Shown here piece by piece: positions 1 through 8,389 of a stretch of DNA of 58,052 nucleotides. The notes below the pieces were generated by a model that was given only the letters and a program-made list of their open reading frames with translations, did not search any database and was not told where the DNA came from. Source of the DNA: GCA-2708415 sp964351905 (lineage in GTDB: Bacteria > Pseudomonadota > Alphaproteobacteria > Micavibrionales > Micavibrionaceae); NCBI GenBank assembly GCA_964351905.1, contig CAYGPG010000009.1:1-58052 (forward strand), written 5' to 3'. Both the position numbers and the translations under genes were made by a program. The first letter of the stretch is position 1. Every line of letters starts with the position of its first letter.

Positions 1-2
1 AT

Positions 3-428
3 TTTAAGATGGGAAACCGTACTTTCGAAAAACCACAAGATATGGAGGCCGAGCCTTTTGAAGAGTGGGATATGCAGCGCATTATCCTCGGCCTGCCAGA
101 TGGATCGCGGGATATGGAAGTGGAGCGCTCCACCTTATTAGAATGTAGCATTGATAAAGCGGGCGGTATTGATTTTGATAAGGGCTGTTATGTGGGGCAA
201 GAGCTGACGGCGCGGATGCATTATCGCGGGCTGGGTAAGAAGCATTTGCGTGCCTTAAAATTTGAAGGTACTGCGCCCCCTGCCCCGTTTAGTGATTTAG
301 AAATGAATGGCAAAGTGATAGGCTCCATGCGCTCGTCCTGCCGCAATATTGGTCTTGCCGTTATTAGAGATGAAAATTTAGAAAGTTTAAAAGATGACAA
401 AAGTTCAGTACGTATTTTGGGATTGTGA
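3..428 (+). CDS. YgfZ/GcvT-like folate-binding protein (5' truncated)
   Basis: C-terminal part of a tetrahydrofolate-binding protein of the YgfZ/IbaG (COG0354) family, which supports Fe-S cluster assembly or repair in the cytoplasm. The signature K-G-C-Y-V-G-Q-E with the following L-T-A-R is present about 60 residues into the visible part, and it contains the conserved Cys. The frame is open to the window edge, so the ATG at 9 is an internal Met and the real start lies upstream. The last 35 nt overlap the start of the HAD gene in another frame, which suggests translational coupling. The family call rests on the motif and is firm. The exact role is inferred from the family. Confidence 0.85.
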   Translation, partial: FKMGNRTFEKPQDMEAEPFEEWDMQRIILGLPDGSRDMEVERSTLLECSIDKAGGIDFDKGCYVGQELTARMHYRGLGKKHLRALKFEGTAPPAPFSDLEMNGKVIGSMRSSCRNIGLAVIRDENLESLKDDKSSVRILGL

Positions 429-1008
429 TAACACGCTGGTTCATACGGCGGAGCATCATTGGCTCAAAAACCTAAACGTCTTGCGTCGTTATGGCATAGA
501 ACTACCCGAAGAGCACAAACATCGCGTGTTCTTGCAAGGCAGCCCACAAAATTTTAAATGGTTTAAAGACGAGCTTGGCTTTACCGCAAAAAAAGAAGAT
601 TACTTGCGCGAAGTCGATGAATGGTTCACCGAAAATGCCACACAAATCAAAATCCGCGAGGGCGTGAAAGAAGCCTTAGAATACTTCAAAGCCAACAATA
701 TGCCCCAAGCCGTCGTATCCAATGGCCGCACCCATTCTGTGCGCACCGTTTTAGACGCAGTGAACTTAAGCCCCTATTTCGATGCCATGTTATGCAAGGA
801 AGATTATGAAGGCCGTAAGCCTGACCCTGAACCTTATTTAGCTGGCATCCGCGCGTTAGAGAAAATTCACAACATCAAAATTGATCCCGCCACCTGCCTC
901 GCCATCGAAGACGAAGAAAAAGGCGTACAATCCGCCGAAGCCGCAGGCATGGCAGTGCTTTATCGCCCATTGGGTGACGATAAACCGTTTGATATGTTGA
1001 TTAGTTAG
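394..1008 (+). CDS. HAD-family hydrolase (phosphoglycolate phosphatase-like)
   Basis: Cytoplasmic HAD-superfamily phosphatase of 204 residues. All four motifs are visible: D10-C-D12-N-T (nucleophile and general acid), V-V-S-N-G (motif II), G-R-K-P-D-P (motif III Lys) and A-I-E-D-E-E-K-G (motif IV acids). An alpha-helical cap lies between motifs I and II, as in the phosphoglycolate phosphatase/beta-phosphoglucomutase group. The substrate cannot be read from the sequence. The ATG at 394 lies inside the end of the preceding folate-protein gene (35-nt overlap), so the two are probably co-transcribed and translationally coupled. Confidence 0.85.
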   Translation: MTKVQYVFWDCDNTLVHTAEHHWLKNLNVLRRYGIELPEEHKHRVFLQGSPQNFKWFKDELGFTAKKEDYLREVDEWFTENATQIKIREGVKEALEYFKANNMPQAVVSNGRTHSVRTVLDAVNLSPYFDAMLCKEDYEGRKPDPEPYLAGIRALEKIHNIKIDPATCLAIEDEEKGVQSAEAAGMAVLYRPLGDDKPFDMLIS

Positions 1009-1018
1009 GTTAAAGGAT

Positions 1019-1621
1019 ATGTGGAAACTCAGAAACAGGCTGAGGAGATGTTGGAACATTACAAAACGAGACACATTTTCTCCTATTTTTGATAAAAATT
1101 AATTTTTCAATTTACTGACCATTCCTATTTTTCTTCTCTTATCATTCGCAGTTGGTGATATTGAAGAGGATATTGTTAGCTTTAGTAAAACAGGAATGGC
1201 AATAATATTAACATTGCCAATTTGGTTTGCTGTTAATTTGATATTAAGCCCGTTCAGGGCACACAAAGAAGAAAAAGAAAAAGGATCATGGTCTGGTAAT
1301 AGATTTAATTATAACAGCCCTCTTTTAATACATACGCATCATATTACTCCCAGCGATAATGAAGCCTTCAAGACAATCAAAATAAGAGAAGCAGAAAAAA
1401 ATTCTTTTTGTTTATTTAAGTTTGAATATGATGGAGGAATAGCAGAAGCTACTGTTAATATTCACCAAAACAACTTTTGCTTTTGGGAAATGTTTGATAA
1501 AAACAATCAACAGGTTGGCGTAAGAATAACTAAAAATAAAGAAACAAAAATGATCTTCAAATGTCCTCAAGACTCAGATCAAACGACTGTCAGATTATAT
1601 TTATTGTACTGGGAAAAATAA
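1019..1621 (+). pseudogene. Membrane protein gene interrupted by an in-frame stop
   Basis: I do not recognise the family. An ATG at 1019, preceded by AAAGGA, opens a frame encoding a basic N-terminus (MWKLRNRLRRCWN...). It meets TAA at 1100-1102 after 27 codons. The same frame then continues without a stop to 1621. The continuation contains two hydrophobic segments, one coded by about 1112-1156 (L-L-T-I-P-I-F-L-L-L-S-F) and one starting at the Met of 1196 (A-I-I-L-T-L-P-I-W-F-A-V). A soluble domain of about 110 residues follows. The simplest reading is a two-TM protein broken by one nonsense mutation. Alternatively the 141-residue ORF from 1196 may be translated alone; no good ribosome site precedes it. 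The region is AT-rich. It ends 3 nt before the convergent ppdK stop. Confidence 0.55.
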
Positions 1622-1624
1622 GCC

Positions 1625-4261
1625 TTATGCTGCCTTTTTAAGTGACGCTTTCTTTCCTTGCTTGATCGCTTCTTGCGCCGCCGCGAGACGTGCAATTGGC
1701 ACACGGTATGGTGAGCAAGAAACGTAATCCAAACCACATTGTTCGAAGAATGCGATAGAGGCAGGGTCACCGCCATGCTCTCCGCAGACGCCGAGCTTGA
1801 TATCGGGGCGTGTAGAGCGACCGCGTTGGCATGCCATATCAACCAGTTGCCCTACGCCTGATTTATCAAGCGTTTGGAATGGGTCTTTTTCTAAAATTCC
1901 TTGCTCCACATATTCAGGTAGGAATTTTGCCGCATCATCACGGCTCATACCCATCGTGGTTTGCGTCAGGTCATTGGTGCCAAAGCTGAAAAATTCTGCT
2001 TCCGTTGCGACATCATCTGCAAGCAAGGCCGCACGAGGCATTTCGATCATTGTACCAACCAGATAATCTACCTTTTTACCTTTTTCGGCAAAGACGGCTT
2101 CGGCTTGTTCAATCACGATATCTTTGAGGATTTTGAGTTCTTCTTTCCCAATGATCAACGGGATCATGACTTCAGGGATAGCACCCGTCTCCACCGCTGC
2201 CTCAAAAATGGCGCGCGCCTGCATGGCGCAAATTTCAGGATACGTAATCGCCNNNNNNNNNNATTCTGACTGACGACGTGCAACATACGCCGCATCTAAA
2301 CCTGCGCTTTTTGTAAACGCCGCAACATCTTCATCGCTATGCGGTAAAAATTCATGCAATGGCGGATCAAGTAAGCGGATCGTAATCGGGCGTTCCCCCA
2401 TAATTTTAAACAGCTCTGTGAAGTCACTGCGTTGTTCAGGCAATAATTTGGCCAGTGCTTTTTCACGTCCCGCTTTATCATCCGCAAAGATCATCTCACG
2501 CACATGTTGAATACGATCAGGGTCAAAGAACATATGTTCGGTACGGCAAAGCCCAATGCCTTCCGCGCCAAAATCCACGGCGGTTTGGGCATCCAAAGGC
2601 GTTTCCGCATTGGTCCGAATTTTCATACGACGCGCCGCATCTGCCCACCCCATGACTTTACCAAAATCACCAGAAAGCTCAGGCTTAATTGTGTCCACTT
2701 CACCGAGCATGACTTCGCCCGTTGAGCCATCAATGGTGACAATATCACCTTCTTTAATGACATGACCTGACACGGTCATGCTTTTGGCTTTGTAATCAAT
2801 GGAAATGGCTCCCGCACCAGCAACACAGGCACGTCCCATGCCCCGCGCCACAACGGCCGCGTGCGATGTCATCCCGCCACGCGTGGTCAAAATTCCTGCC
2901 GCCGCATGCATCCCATGAATATCTTCTGGGGAGGTTTCCACACGACACAACATGACACTCTCGCCCGCATGCGCCTTAGTTTCTGCATCATCCGCGTTAA
3001 ACACAACAATACCGCACGCCGCGCCCGGTGACGCTGGCAACCCTTTGGTCAAGATATTTTTCTCTGCTTTGGGATCCAAGGTGGGGTGGAGCAATTGATC
3101 CAGCGAAGAAGGATTAAGGCTTAAAAGTGCTTCTTCTTGATTAATCACACCCTCTTCCACCATATCCACGGCAATTTTAAGCGCGGCGGCGGCGGTACGT
3201 TTACCACTACGCGTTTGCAACATATAAAGTTTACCTTGCTGAACCGTAAATTCAATGTCCTGCATATCACGATAATGCCCTTCGAGCTTCAAGCGCACAT
3301 CATTAAGTTGATTAAACACCTCTGGCATCACCTCTTCCATCGCAGGAAGGTCGGAGCCTTCTTTTTCTTTGCCCTGAATAGTCAGTGATTGCGGCGTACG
3401 AATACCCGCCACCACGTCCTCGCCTTGCGCATTCACAAGATATTCGCCATAGAAGAAATTCTCACCTGTTGCTGGGTCACGCGTAAACGCCACGCCAGTC
3501 GCGCAATCATCACCCATATTGCCAAATACCATCGCCTGAACATTCACGGCCGTTCCCCAATCGCTCGGGATATCATTGATATTTCTGTAAGTAATGGCGC
3601 GCGGCACCATCCAAGAGCTAAACACCGCGCCAATTGCGCCCCAAAGCTGTTCTTGCGGATCTTCAGGAAACGGCTTACCTAATTGGCGTTGCACCATTTC
3701 TTTAAATTGAGCCACAACCTTTTTCCATCCCTCTGCCGTGATATCTGTATCTTCGGTGATATCCATGTCGCGTTTATGTTGATCCATGATGTCTTCAAAA
3801 TCATGATGTTCTAATCCCATCACAACGTCGCCGTACATTTGCACAAAACGACGATATGAATCCCAAGCAAAGCGCTCATCCCCTGATTTTTTAGCAAGGC
3901 CTTCAACAGTTTTATCATTCAAACCAAGGTTCAAAACCGTGTCCATCATGCCCGGCATGGACACACGCGCTCCTGAGCGCACCGACACCAAAAGCGGGTT
4001 TTGTGCATCGCCAAATTTCATTTCTGTTTGGTTTTCAATCGCCGCGAGTGCTTCAAGCACTTGAGGCTTTAATTCTTCAGGGTATTTCTTGTCATTTTCG
4101 TAATACGCCGTGCAGACTTCGGTGGTGATCGTAAATCCTGGTGGAACGGGAAGCCCAAGGCTCGACATCTCTGCCAAATTCGCGCCCTTCCCGCCCAAAA
4201 GATTACGCATTTCTGCTTTGCCGTCCGTCGTTTTACCAAAGCCATAAACCCATTTCGTCAT
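1625..4261 (-). CDS. ppdK: Pyruvate, phosphate dikinase (contains an assembly gap)
   Basis: Interconverts pyruvate + ATP + Pi and PEP + AMP + PPi; cytoplasmic, at the glycolysis/gluconeogenesis node. The order is typical: N-terminal ATP-grasp nucleotide domain (about residues 1-350), swivelling phosphohistidine domain with T-R-G-G-M-T-S-H468-A, and C-terminal PEP/pyruvate TIM barrel ending with the C-G-E-H-G-G active-site region. The 878-residue frame includes four unknown residues from ten N at 2253-2262. The N run falls where the family carries a conserved N-P-M-L-G-x-R-G-C-R-L-G segment, which is absent here, so the true gene is probably about 12-13 codons longer. Single gene, convergent with the broken membrane-protein gene. 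Confidence 0.97.
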   Translation of the reverse strand: MTKWVYGFGKTTDGKAEMRNLLGGKGANLAEMSSLGLPVPPGFTITTEVCTAYYENDKKYPEELKPQVLEALAAIENQTEMKFGDAQNPLLVSVRSGARVSMPGMMDTVLNLGLNDKTVEGLAKKSGDERFAWDSYRRFVQMYGDVVMGLEHHDFEDIMDQHKRDMDITEDTDITAEGWKKVVAQFKEMVQRQLGKPFPEDPQEQLWGAIGAVFSSWMVPRAITYRNINDIPSDWGTAVNVQAMVFGNMGDDCATGVAFTRDPATGENFFYGEYLVNAQGEDVVAGIRTPQSLTIQGKEKEGSDLPAMEEVMPEVFNQLNDVRLKLEGHYRDMQDIEFTVQQGKLYMLQTRSGKRTAAAALKIAVDMVEEGVINQEEALLSLNPSSLDQLLHPTLDPKAEKNILTKGLPASPGAACGIVVFNADDAETKAHAGESVMLCRVETSPEDIHGMHAAAGILTTRGGMTSHAAVVARGMGRACVAGAGAISIDYKAKSMTVSGHVIKEGDIVTIDGSTGEVMLGEVDTIKPELSGDFGKVMGWADAARRMKIRTNAETPLDAQTAVDFGAEGIGLCRTEHMFFDPDRIQHVREMIFADDKAGREKALAKLLPEQRSDFTELFKIMGERPITIRLLDPPLHEFLPHSDEDVAAFTKSAGLDAAYVARRQSEXXXXAITYPEICAMQARAIFEAAVETGAIPEVMIPLIIGKEELKILKDIVIEQAEAVFAEKGKKVDYLVGTMIEMPRAALLADDVATEAEFFSFGTNDLTQTTMGMSRDDAAKFLPEYVEQGILEKDPFQTLDKSGVGQLVDMACQRGRSTRPDIKLGVCGEHGGDPASIAFFEQCGLDYVSCSPYRVPIARLAAAQEAIKQGKKASLKKAA
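2253..2262. other. Assembly gap (ten N)
   Basis: Ten undetermined bases inside ppdK. The reading frame happens to be kept across them. The flanking protein (R-R-Q-S-E before, A-I-T-Y-P-E-I after) lacks a conserved stretch of about 16 residues, so the placeholder length is unlikely to be real. Confidence 0.95.
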
Positions 4262-4365
4262 TTTTGAGAACCCTCTTATCTCTAGTGAAGTATGAATGGC
4301 TCAAATATAGCGGGTTTCCGCCAAAAATCTAGATGCTTTAAGAAGATCATCCCCGAATTATTTTA

Positions 4366-4393
4366 TTGACATAATTATAAATATAGGTATATT
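4366..4393 (+). promoter_or_regulatory. Sigma-70-type promoter of the 4417-5564 cassette
   Basis: A perfect -35 TTGACA (4366-4371) and a TATATT -10 (4388-4393) are separated by 16 bp, 24 nt before the ATG at 4417. A ribosome site AAGGA lies at about 4405-4410. The region is very AT-rich. Confidence 0.7.
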
Positions 4394-4416
4394 TCGACCA
4401 ACATTAAGGATTAGAT

Positions 4417-5217
4417 ATGGTAAAAACTATTCACCCAGAAAAACGAGCAGCTTCGAGATTTTCAAGAAGAGCTGCTGAAGTTTGGGGTTCTCCACCGATT
4501 GAAGAACGAGAGAATCCCTACAACTTCATTGTTAGAGCGTCCAGAAAAGTAAGGGGCAACCGATCATTCATTGATCCTCATTTTGAAAGTTCTACAACTT
4601 ATGAAACAGTACAAGAAACTGTAATAGATAATGCGGGGAAAAAGACACTTGTTGATAAATTAATAGATAGGCCGGTTAGTTATTTAGCCTTATCTGTGAA
4701 ACTTCCTGCTGAACTCACAGAAGATGATGTTGAAATTATTAAACTGTTTATTGAAAAAAACGGCGCAAATAAATTATTACAAGATAGCAATATAGATGAC
4801 GAGGATAATACAGAAGTTGAATTAGATGAAAATGCTCCTGTGATTGAGGGTGTTTCAACACCTTACAGAGATCCAACAACAGAAGAATGGCGAATAGACA
4901 CAGTATTAAGAACAACGGTTTCAAGAAATAAGGCAATGGATCGTTATCAAACCTTTCTGGCGCAAGGGGAATATGGGCGCTATATGGGAAAACACTATTT
5001 TGATGCCGCTGAGACAATTACATGGTTTGCCAAAGTGGAAATGACAACATTGTTAGAGAACGTTTTAACGCTCAATGGATGTCATGATTGGGACTTAATC
5101 CCTGCAGATTTATCCGAAGCAAGAAAAAGGGTAAACCCAGAAGAGAGTGCTGAGCGTTCTCTTACTGGTGGAACGGGTTATGGTATGCATGCATTACAAA
5201 TGACTAGGAAAAGATAA
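4417..5217 (+). CDS. Hypothetical protein, first gene of an AT-rich pair
   Basis: I do not recognise this 266-residue protein. It has no signal peptide or membrane segment and looks cytoplasmic. The N-terminal 60 residues are rich in Arg and Lys. An acidic linker (D-D-E-D-N-T-E-V-E-L-D-E) lies near residues 128-140. A mixed alpha/beta C-terminal part ends in a Gly-rich G-G-T-G-Y-G-M-H followed by a basic tail. It starts after a clear ribosome site and promoter, and its stop overlaps the start of the next gene by 1 nt (TAATGA), so the two form an operon. Codon use is more AT-rich than in the neighbouring housekeeping genes, which fits acquired DNA. Confidence 0.75.
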   Translation: MVKTIHPEKRAASRFSRRAAEVWGSPPIEERENPYNFIVRASRKVRGNRSFIDPHFESSTTYETVQETVIDNAGKKTLVDKLIDRPVSYLALSVKLPAELTEDDVEIIKLFIEKNGANKLLQDSNIDDEDNTEVELDENAPVIEGVSTPYRDPTTEEWRIDTVLRTTVSRNKAMDRYQTFLAQGEYGRYMGKHYFDAAETITWFAKVEMTTLLENVLTLNGCHDWDLIPADLSEARKRVNPEESAERSLTGGTGYGMHALQMTRKR

Positions 5218-5564
5218 TGACTGAAACTGCAAAACTTATTGAAGCATTTGAAAAAGAAAAAGGTGAGATTTTTGAACTTTACCTTGCAGAACCTAAAAAA
5301 GGTGAAACACCTGATGACTCAGTTGCCTTAATGCTTGCTAAAACGTATCTAGGAGTTTTGATCGACACTGCTATTGAACAATTACAAGACACTGGTGATA
5401 TTACAGATTTTCTAAAAAGATCATTTACCTTAGTAATTAGAAATAAACCAGTCGATGAATATGGCCTCGGTGGTAATCGCACGGCAACTTATCATGAAAG
5501 ATTCAAGAATATCATATCACCAATCTTGATCAACGTCCCTGTTGCTGCTCCTGATAAACTATAA
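5217..5564 (+). CDS. Hypothetical protein, second gene of the pair
   Basis: Unrecognised 115-residue soluble protein, translationally coupled to the preceding gene. It is mostly helical by eye, with a conserved-looking core Y-L-G-V-L-I-D-T-A-I-E-Q-L and a segment containing K-R-S-F-T-L-V-I-R-N-K. The small size and tight coupling would suit a partner or regulator of the 266-residue protein. That is inference only. Its 3' end overlaps the convergent acetyltransferase gene by 6 nt. Confidence 0.7.
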   Translation: MTETAKLIEAFEKEKGEIFELYLAEPKKGETPDDSVALMLAKTYLGVLIDTAIEQLQDTGDITDFLKRSFTLVIRNKPVDEYGLGGNRTATYHERFKNIISPILINVPVAAPDKL

Positions 5565-6140
5565 CTCTTTCACCATCATAAGAGCGAGATCGTCGTCCAA
5601 CGCGTACCTCTGCCCCTTCTCGACGACCTGTCGGTCATGGGTGACACCATACCCGTCTGGAATATAACCTTGTTTGACATACAGCCTTTGCGCTGCGCCG
5701 TAGTCTTTAGTTAAACCTACGGAAATGCCGATTTCTTGTTTGCCTTGATCACGGGCTAAATTTTCAAAAGCGTTCAGTAATGCTGTCGCCACGCCCTGCT
5801 CTCTCGCTTGAGGAATAACGTTTAAATCTTGAATTTCTGGGATGTCTAATTTTTGATACAAACGGTATTTAGGTTCAAAATTAAGGATGCCAAAACCAAC
5901 ATCTATGTAGCCATCCGCTTCGCAGCTGGCAAATGGATCCCCGCTGTTGGTTCTCGCTTCGCTCACCGCGGGGATGACGCTTTGCGGAAGAGACGCTATT
6001 ATAATAACGCAGTCTTTTTCAAAGCAGTCTTCAAAATAACCTTCATCTTTATGGCCTATTTTATCATAAAGCGCATAGAGGGCGTCTATATCGCCCTCTT
6101 CCGCTTGTCTTATATCAGATGTTATTTTGGCTGACGGCAT
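5559..6140 (-). CDS. GNAT N-acetyltransferase carrying an in-frame palindromic element
   Basis: GCN5-related acetyltransferase of 193 residues. The acetyl-CoA loop is Q-A-R-E-Q-G-V-A-T-A-L-L (around residues 110-121), followed by the helix N-A-F-E-N-L-A-R and the later A-A-Q-R-L-Y-V-K-Q-G-Y motif. The acceptor substrate is unknown. Residues 55-69 (V-I-P-A-V-S-E-A-R-T-N-S-G-D-P) are encoded by a family B palindromic repeat at 5935-5978 that keeps the frame open. Without it the strand would pass from I-I-I-A-S directly towards the Y-I-D-V-G-F-G-I-L strand expected in the fold. The gene therefore appears to have tolerated a 45-nt insertion in a loop before the CoA-binding core. Confidence 0.85.
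   Translation of the reverse strand: MPSAKITSDIRQAEEGDIDALYALYDKIGHKDEGYFEDCFEKDCVIIIASLPQSVIPAVSEARTNSGDPFASCEADGYIDVGFGILNFEPKYRLYQKLDIPEIQDLNVIPQAREQGVATALLNAFENLARDQGKQEIGISVGLTKDYGAAQRLYVKQGYIPDGYGVTHDRQVVEKGQRYALDDDLALMMVKEL
5935..5978. repeat. Family B palindromic element inside the GNAT gene
   Basis: Arms ATCCCCGC (5937-5944) and GCGGGGAT (5968-5975) flank a loop with TTCTCGCTTCGCTC, and the GATGAC end typical of the family follows. It lies in frame in the acetyltransferase gene. Confidence 0.8.
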
Positions 6141-6580
6141 TGGCTGTAATTTTCATTACTCACGCGTGTCCATGTTTGCGTTTTACCCAGCAAAGAAATA
6201 CCAACATAGCCGCGCAATTTCATTTTATCTTCAGATAAAACCGTCAAATTTGCATTATATGTATCCCCTTCATCTGCCTTATAGATTTCTCCACCACCCC
6301 ATTTATTTGGGTTTTGGGCATTTTGGGAAAATCCTGACATGATTTGACGACGACAAAGCGGATCTTTTTGACGGTTAATATCTGGGTTAAATTTATCAAA
6401 CTGCATCCCGCCTTCGATGATCCAGTGAATACTGCCACAGAGGCCTGCGTCACATTCTTTGACATATATAACGGCGCGCTCATTTTCCGTTAGCCAATAG
6501 CCTGTTGGATTATAAACTTCTTGCGCGTTTGCTTGAGATGTTAGGGATAACATACTCAAAAATAATAAAAAATATTTCAT
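6122..6580 (-). CDS. Exported DUF2147-family protein
   Basis: Periplasmic protein of about 152 residues. A signal peptide (M-K-Y-F-L-L-F-L-S-M-L-S-L-T-S-Q-A-N-A) is followed by a DUF2147 beta-rich domain. Visible family features are G-Y-W near the start, the C-D-A-G-L-C-G-S-I-H-W pair of cysteines, D-x-N-P-D-I-N, a W-G-G-G-x-I-Y core and the terminal G-Y-V-G-I-S-L-L-G-K-T-Q-T-W-T-R. The start is placed at the ATG of 6580 because GGAAAG precedes it by a normal distance and the signal peptide begins there. A TTG at 6601 would add seven basic residues. It lies 13 nt downstream of the methyltransferase gene and probably shares its transcript. Function is unknown. Confidence 0.85.
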   Translation of the reverse strand: MKYFLLFLSMLSLTSQANAQEVYNPTGYWLTENERAVIYVKECDAGLCGSIHWIIEGGMQFDKFNPDINRQKDPLCRRQIMSGFSQNAQNPNKWGGGEIYKADEGDTYNANLTVLSEDKMKLRGYVGISLLGKTQTWTRVSNENYSQCRQPK

Positions 6581-6593
6581 TTTCTTTCCTTTT

Positions 6594-7322
6594 CTAGTCA
6601 ATGAGTAACGGGGTTAAATCTCTAAAAATTTTATTTGCTTGCAGGGTATAATCGCCATTTTCTTGATGAAGCACAAGCCCTGCATGCAAAGTCATAGGAG
6701 AACGACGATCTTTAATCGCCCGCACGATAACGCGTTTGGCGTTTACGCCCGCTTTAGGCCATAAAGGAATAATTTCTAAGGCGCCAAAACGCTCTCCCAT
6801 ATCTTGAATAATTTTATCCATGTGATCTGCGCGGTGAATCATGGTGAGTGATCCATTTGGCCTTAATCGACGATAAGCAATATCTATCCATTCTTTTAAA
6901 ACCGCTTCTTCATGCCCCATAGCTTTCGCCTTTTCGATTGAGGGGGATTTTAAATGCTTGCCCGCTTCAAGATAGGGAGGATTGCAAATTACATGATCAA
7001 AGCTTATATCGCTTTTATATTGTGTAATATCGTGATGAATGAAATCACACTGATCCGCAAAACCATTGGCCTTGGCATTCTTTTTGGCCAAATCAACATG
7101 ATCGGCCTGAATTTCAACACCCGTTAGTTTAACATTCTGTACACGCGTTAAAACACATAAGCCCGCCCCACCGACACCACAGCCCATATCCAAGATATGT
7201 TCCCCTGCCTTGGCTTTACAAGGAGATGCCAAAAGAACGGAATCAATAGACGTCTTAAACCCTTCCGCTGTATGCAAAAGTTTTAAACGTTTATTCAGAA
7301 CATAAATCTCTTGAGTTGCCAT
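6594..7322 (-). CDS. trmN6: tRNA1(Val) (adenine37-N6)-methyltransferase-like protein
   Basis: Class I SAM-dependent methyltransferase of 242 residues (COG4123, YfiC/TrmN6 type). Motif I is L-D-M-G-C-G-V-G-G-A-G and the catalytic motif N-P-P-Y for adenine N6 methylation is intact. The characteristic N-terminal F-K-T-S-I-D-S-V-L-L-A segment is present. The likely role is modification of A37 in tRNA; the exact tRNA target is family inference. A strong ribosome site GGAGG precedes the ATG. It is divergent from ispB with 23 nt between the start codons, so the two promoters must overlap the opposite genes or each other. Confidence 0.85.
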   Translation of the reverse strand: MATQEIYVLNKRLKLLHTAEGFKTSIDSVLLASPCKAKAGEHILDMGCGVGGAGLCVLTRVQNVKLTGVEIQADHVDLAKKNAKANGFADQCDFIHHDITQYKSDISFDHVICNPPYLEAGKHLKSPSIEKAKAMGHEEAVLKEWIDIAYRRLRPNGSLTMIHRADHMDKIIQDMGERFGALEIIPLWPKAGVNAKRVIVRAIKDRRSPMTLHAGLVLHQENGDYTLQANKIFRDLTPLLID

Positions 7323-7345
7323 GCGTCCTCCATTAAACCAACATT

Positions 7346-8353
7346 ATGAGTGCAGTACAGCAAAAAGTGAAAAATCAAAGCCCGTTAGATATCTTACAGG
7401 CCGAAATGGCAGTCGATATGAAAGCAGTGAATGCGATGATTCTTGATCATATGCAATCAGACGTACCGCTCATCCCGCATTTGGCAAGCTACCTCATTGC
7501 TGCTGGCGGCAAACGTATTCGTCCGCTTTTAACGCTCGCTAGTACGGCTTTATTCAATGGCGATATGCTGCGCGCTCATCGTTTGGCGGCCTCGGTTGAA
7601 TTTATTCATACCGCCACCCTTCTTCATGATGATGTTGTCGATGACAGTGACACCCGCCGTGGCAAGGATTCTGCCAATATTATTTTTGGTAATGAAGCCA
7701 GTGTTTTGGTGGGCGATTTTCTCTTCTCCCGTGCCTTTCAATTGATGGTGGCAGATGGGTCGTTAGAAGTGCTTCGTATTCTCTCCACCGCCTCTGCCGT
7801 CATTGCCGAAGGTGAAGTCTTACAATTGAGCGTTCAAAACAATCTTGATACCACGATGGCAGATTACGTGAATGTGATTGAAGGTAAAACCGCCTCCCTC
7901 TTCGCGGCGGCTTGTGAAGTGGGTCCCGTGATCGCCGAACAAGACGAAGAAACAATCAAAGCCATGCGTGAGTACGGCATGTATCTCGGCACCGCCTTTC
8001 AAATTGTCGATGACGTTTTGGATTATAACGCGGAACGCACCAAGCTCGGCAAAACTGTTGGGGATGATTTCCGCGAAGGAAAAATGACCGCGCCGATTAT
8101 CTTGGCTATTGAACAAGCCACAGCGCAAGAACGTGAATTTTGGCAACGTACTTTGGGCGACAAAGATCAAAAAGACGGTGATTTAGACACAGCGATCGAG
8201 CTTATGATCAAGTACGATACGTTTAACCAAGGAATGAAAATGGCACGCGATTATGGCGACAAAGCCATTGAATCATTAAGCCAAATACCGAACACCGAAT
8301 TAAAGTTAACGTTAGAAAACCTCATTAAATTTATCATCGAACGTGAATTTTAA
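7346..8353 (+). CDS. ispB: Polyprenyl (octa-/decaprenyl) diphosphate synthase
   Basis: Trans-prenyltransferase of 335 residues that elongates farnesyl diphosphate with IPP to make the ubiquinone side chain; cytoplasmic. G-G-K-R-I-R-P lies at residues 54-60, the first aspartate-rich motif D95-D-V-V-D99 is followed by R-R-G, and the second is D222-D-V-L-D226. Chain length (octa-, nona- or decaprenyl) cannot be decided by eye; alphaproteobacteria usually make Q10. Divergent from trmN6. Confidence 0.93.
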   Translation: MSAVQQKVKNQSPLDILQAEMAVDMKAVNAMILDHMQSDVPLIPHLASYLIAAGGKRIRPLLTLASTALFNGDMLRAHRLAASVEFIHTATLLHDDVVDDSDTRRGKDSANIIFGNEASVLVGDFLFSRAFQLMVADGSLEVLRILSTASAVIAEGEVLQLSVQNNLDTTMADYVNVIEGKTASLFAAACEVGPVIAEQDEETIKAMREYGMYLGTAFQIVDDVLDYNAERTKLGKTVGDDFREGKMTAPIILAIEQATAQEREFWQRTLGDKDQKDGDLDTAIELMIKYDTFNQGMKMARDYGDKAIESLSQIPNTELKLTLENLIKFIIEREF

Positions 8354-8389
8354 ATGTAACAAAACTGCAAATATAGGCGAATATACAAC

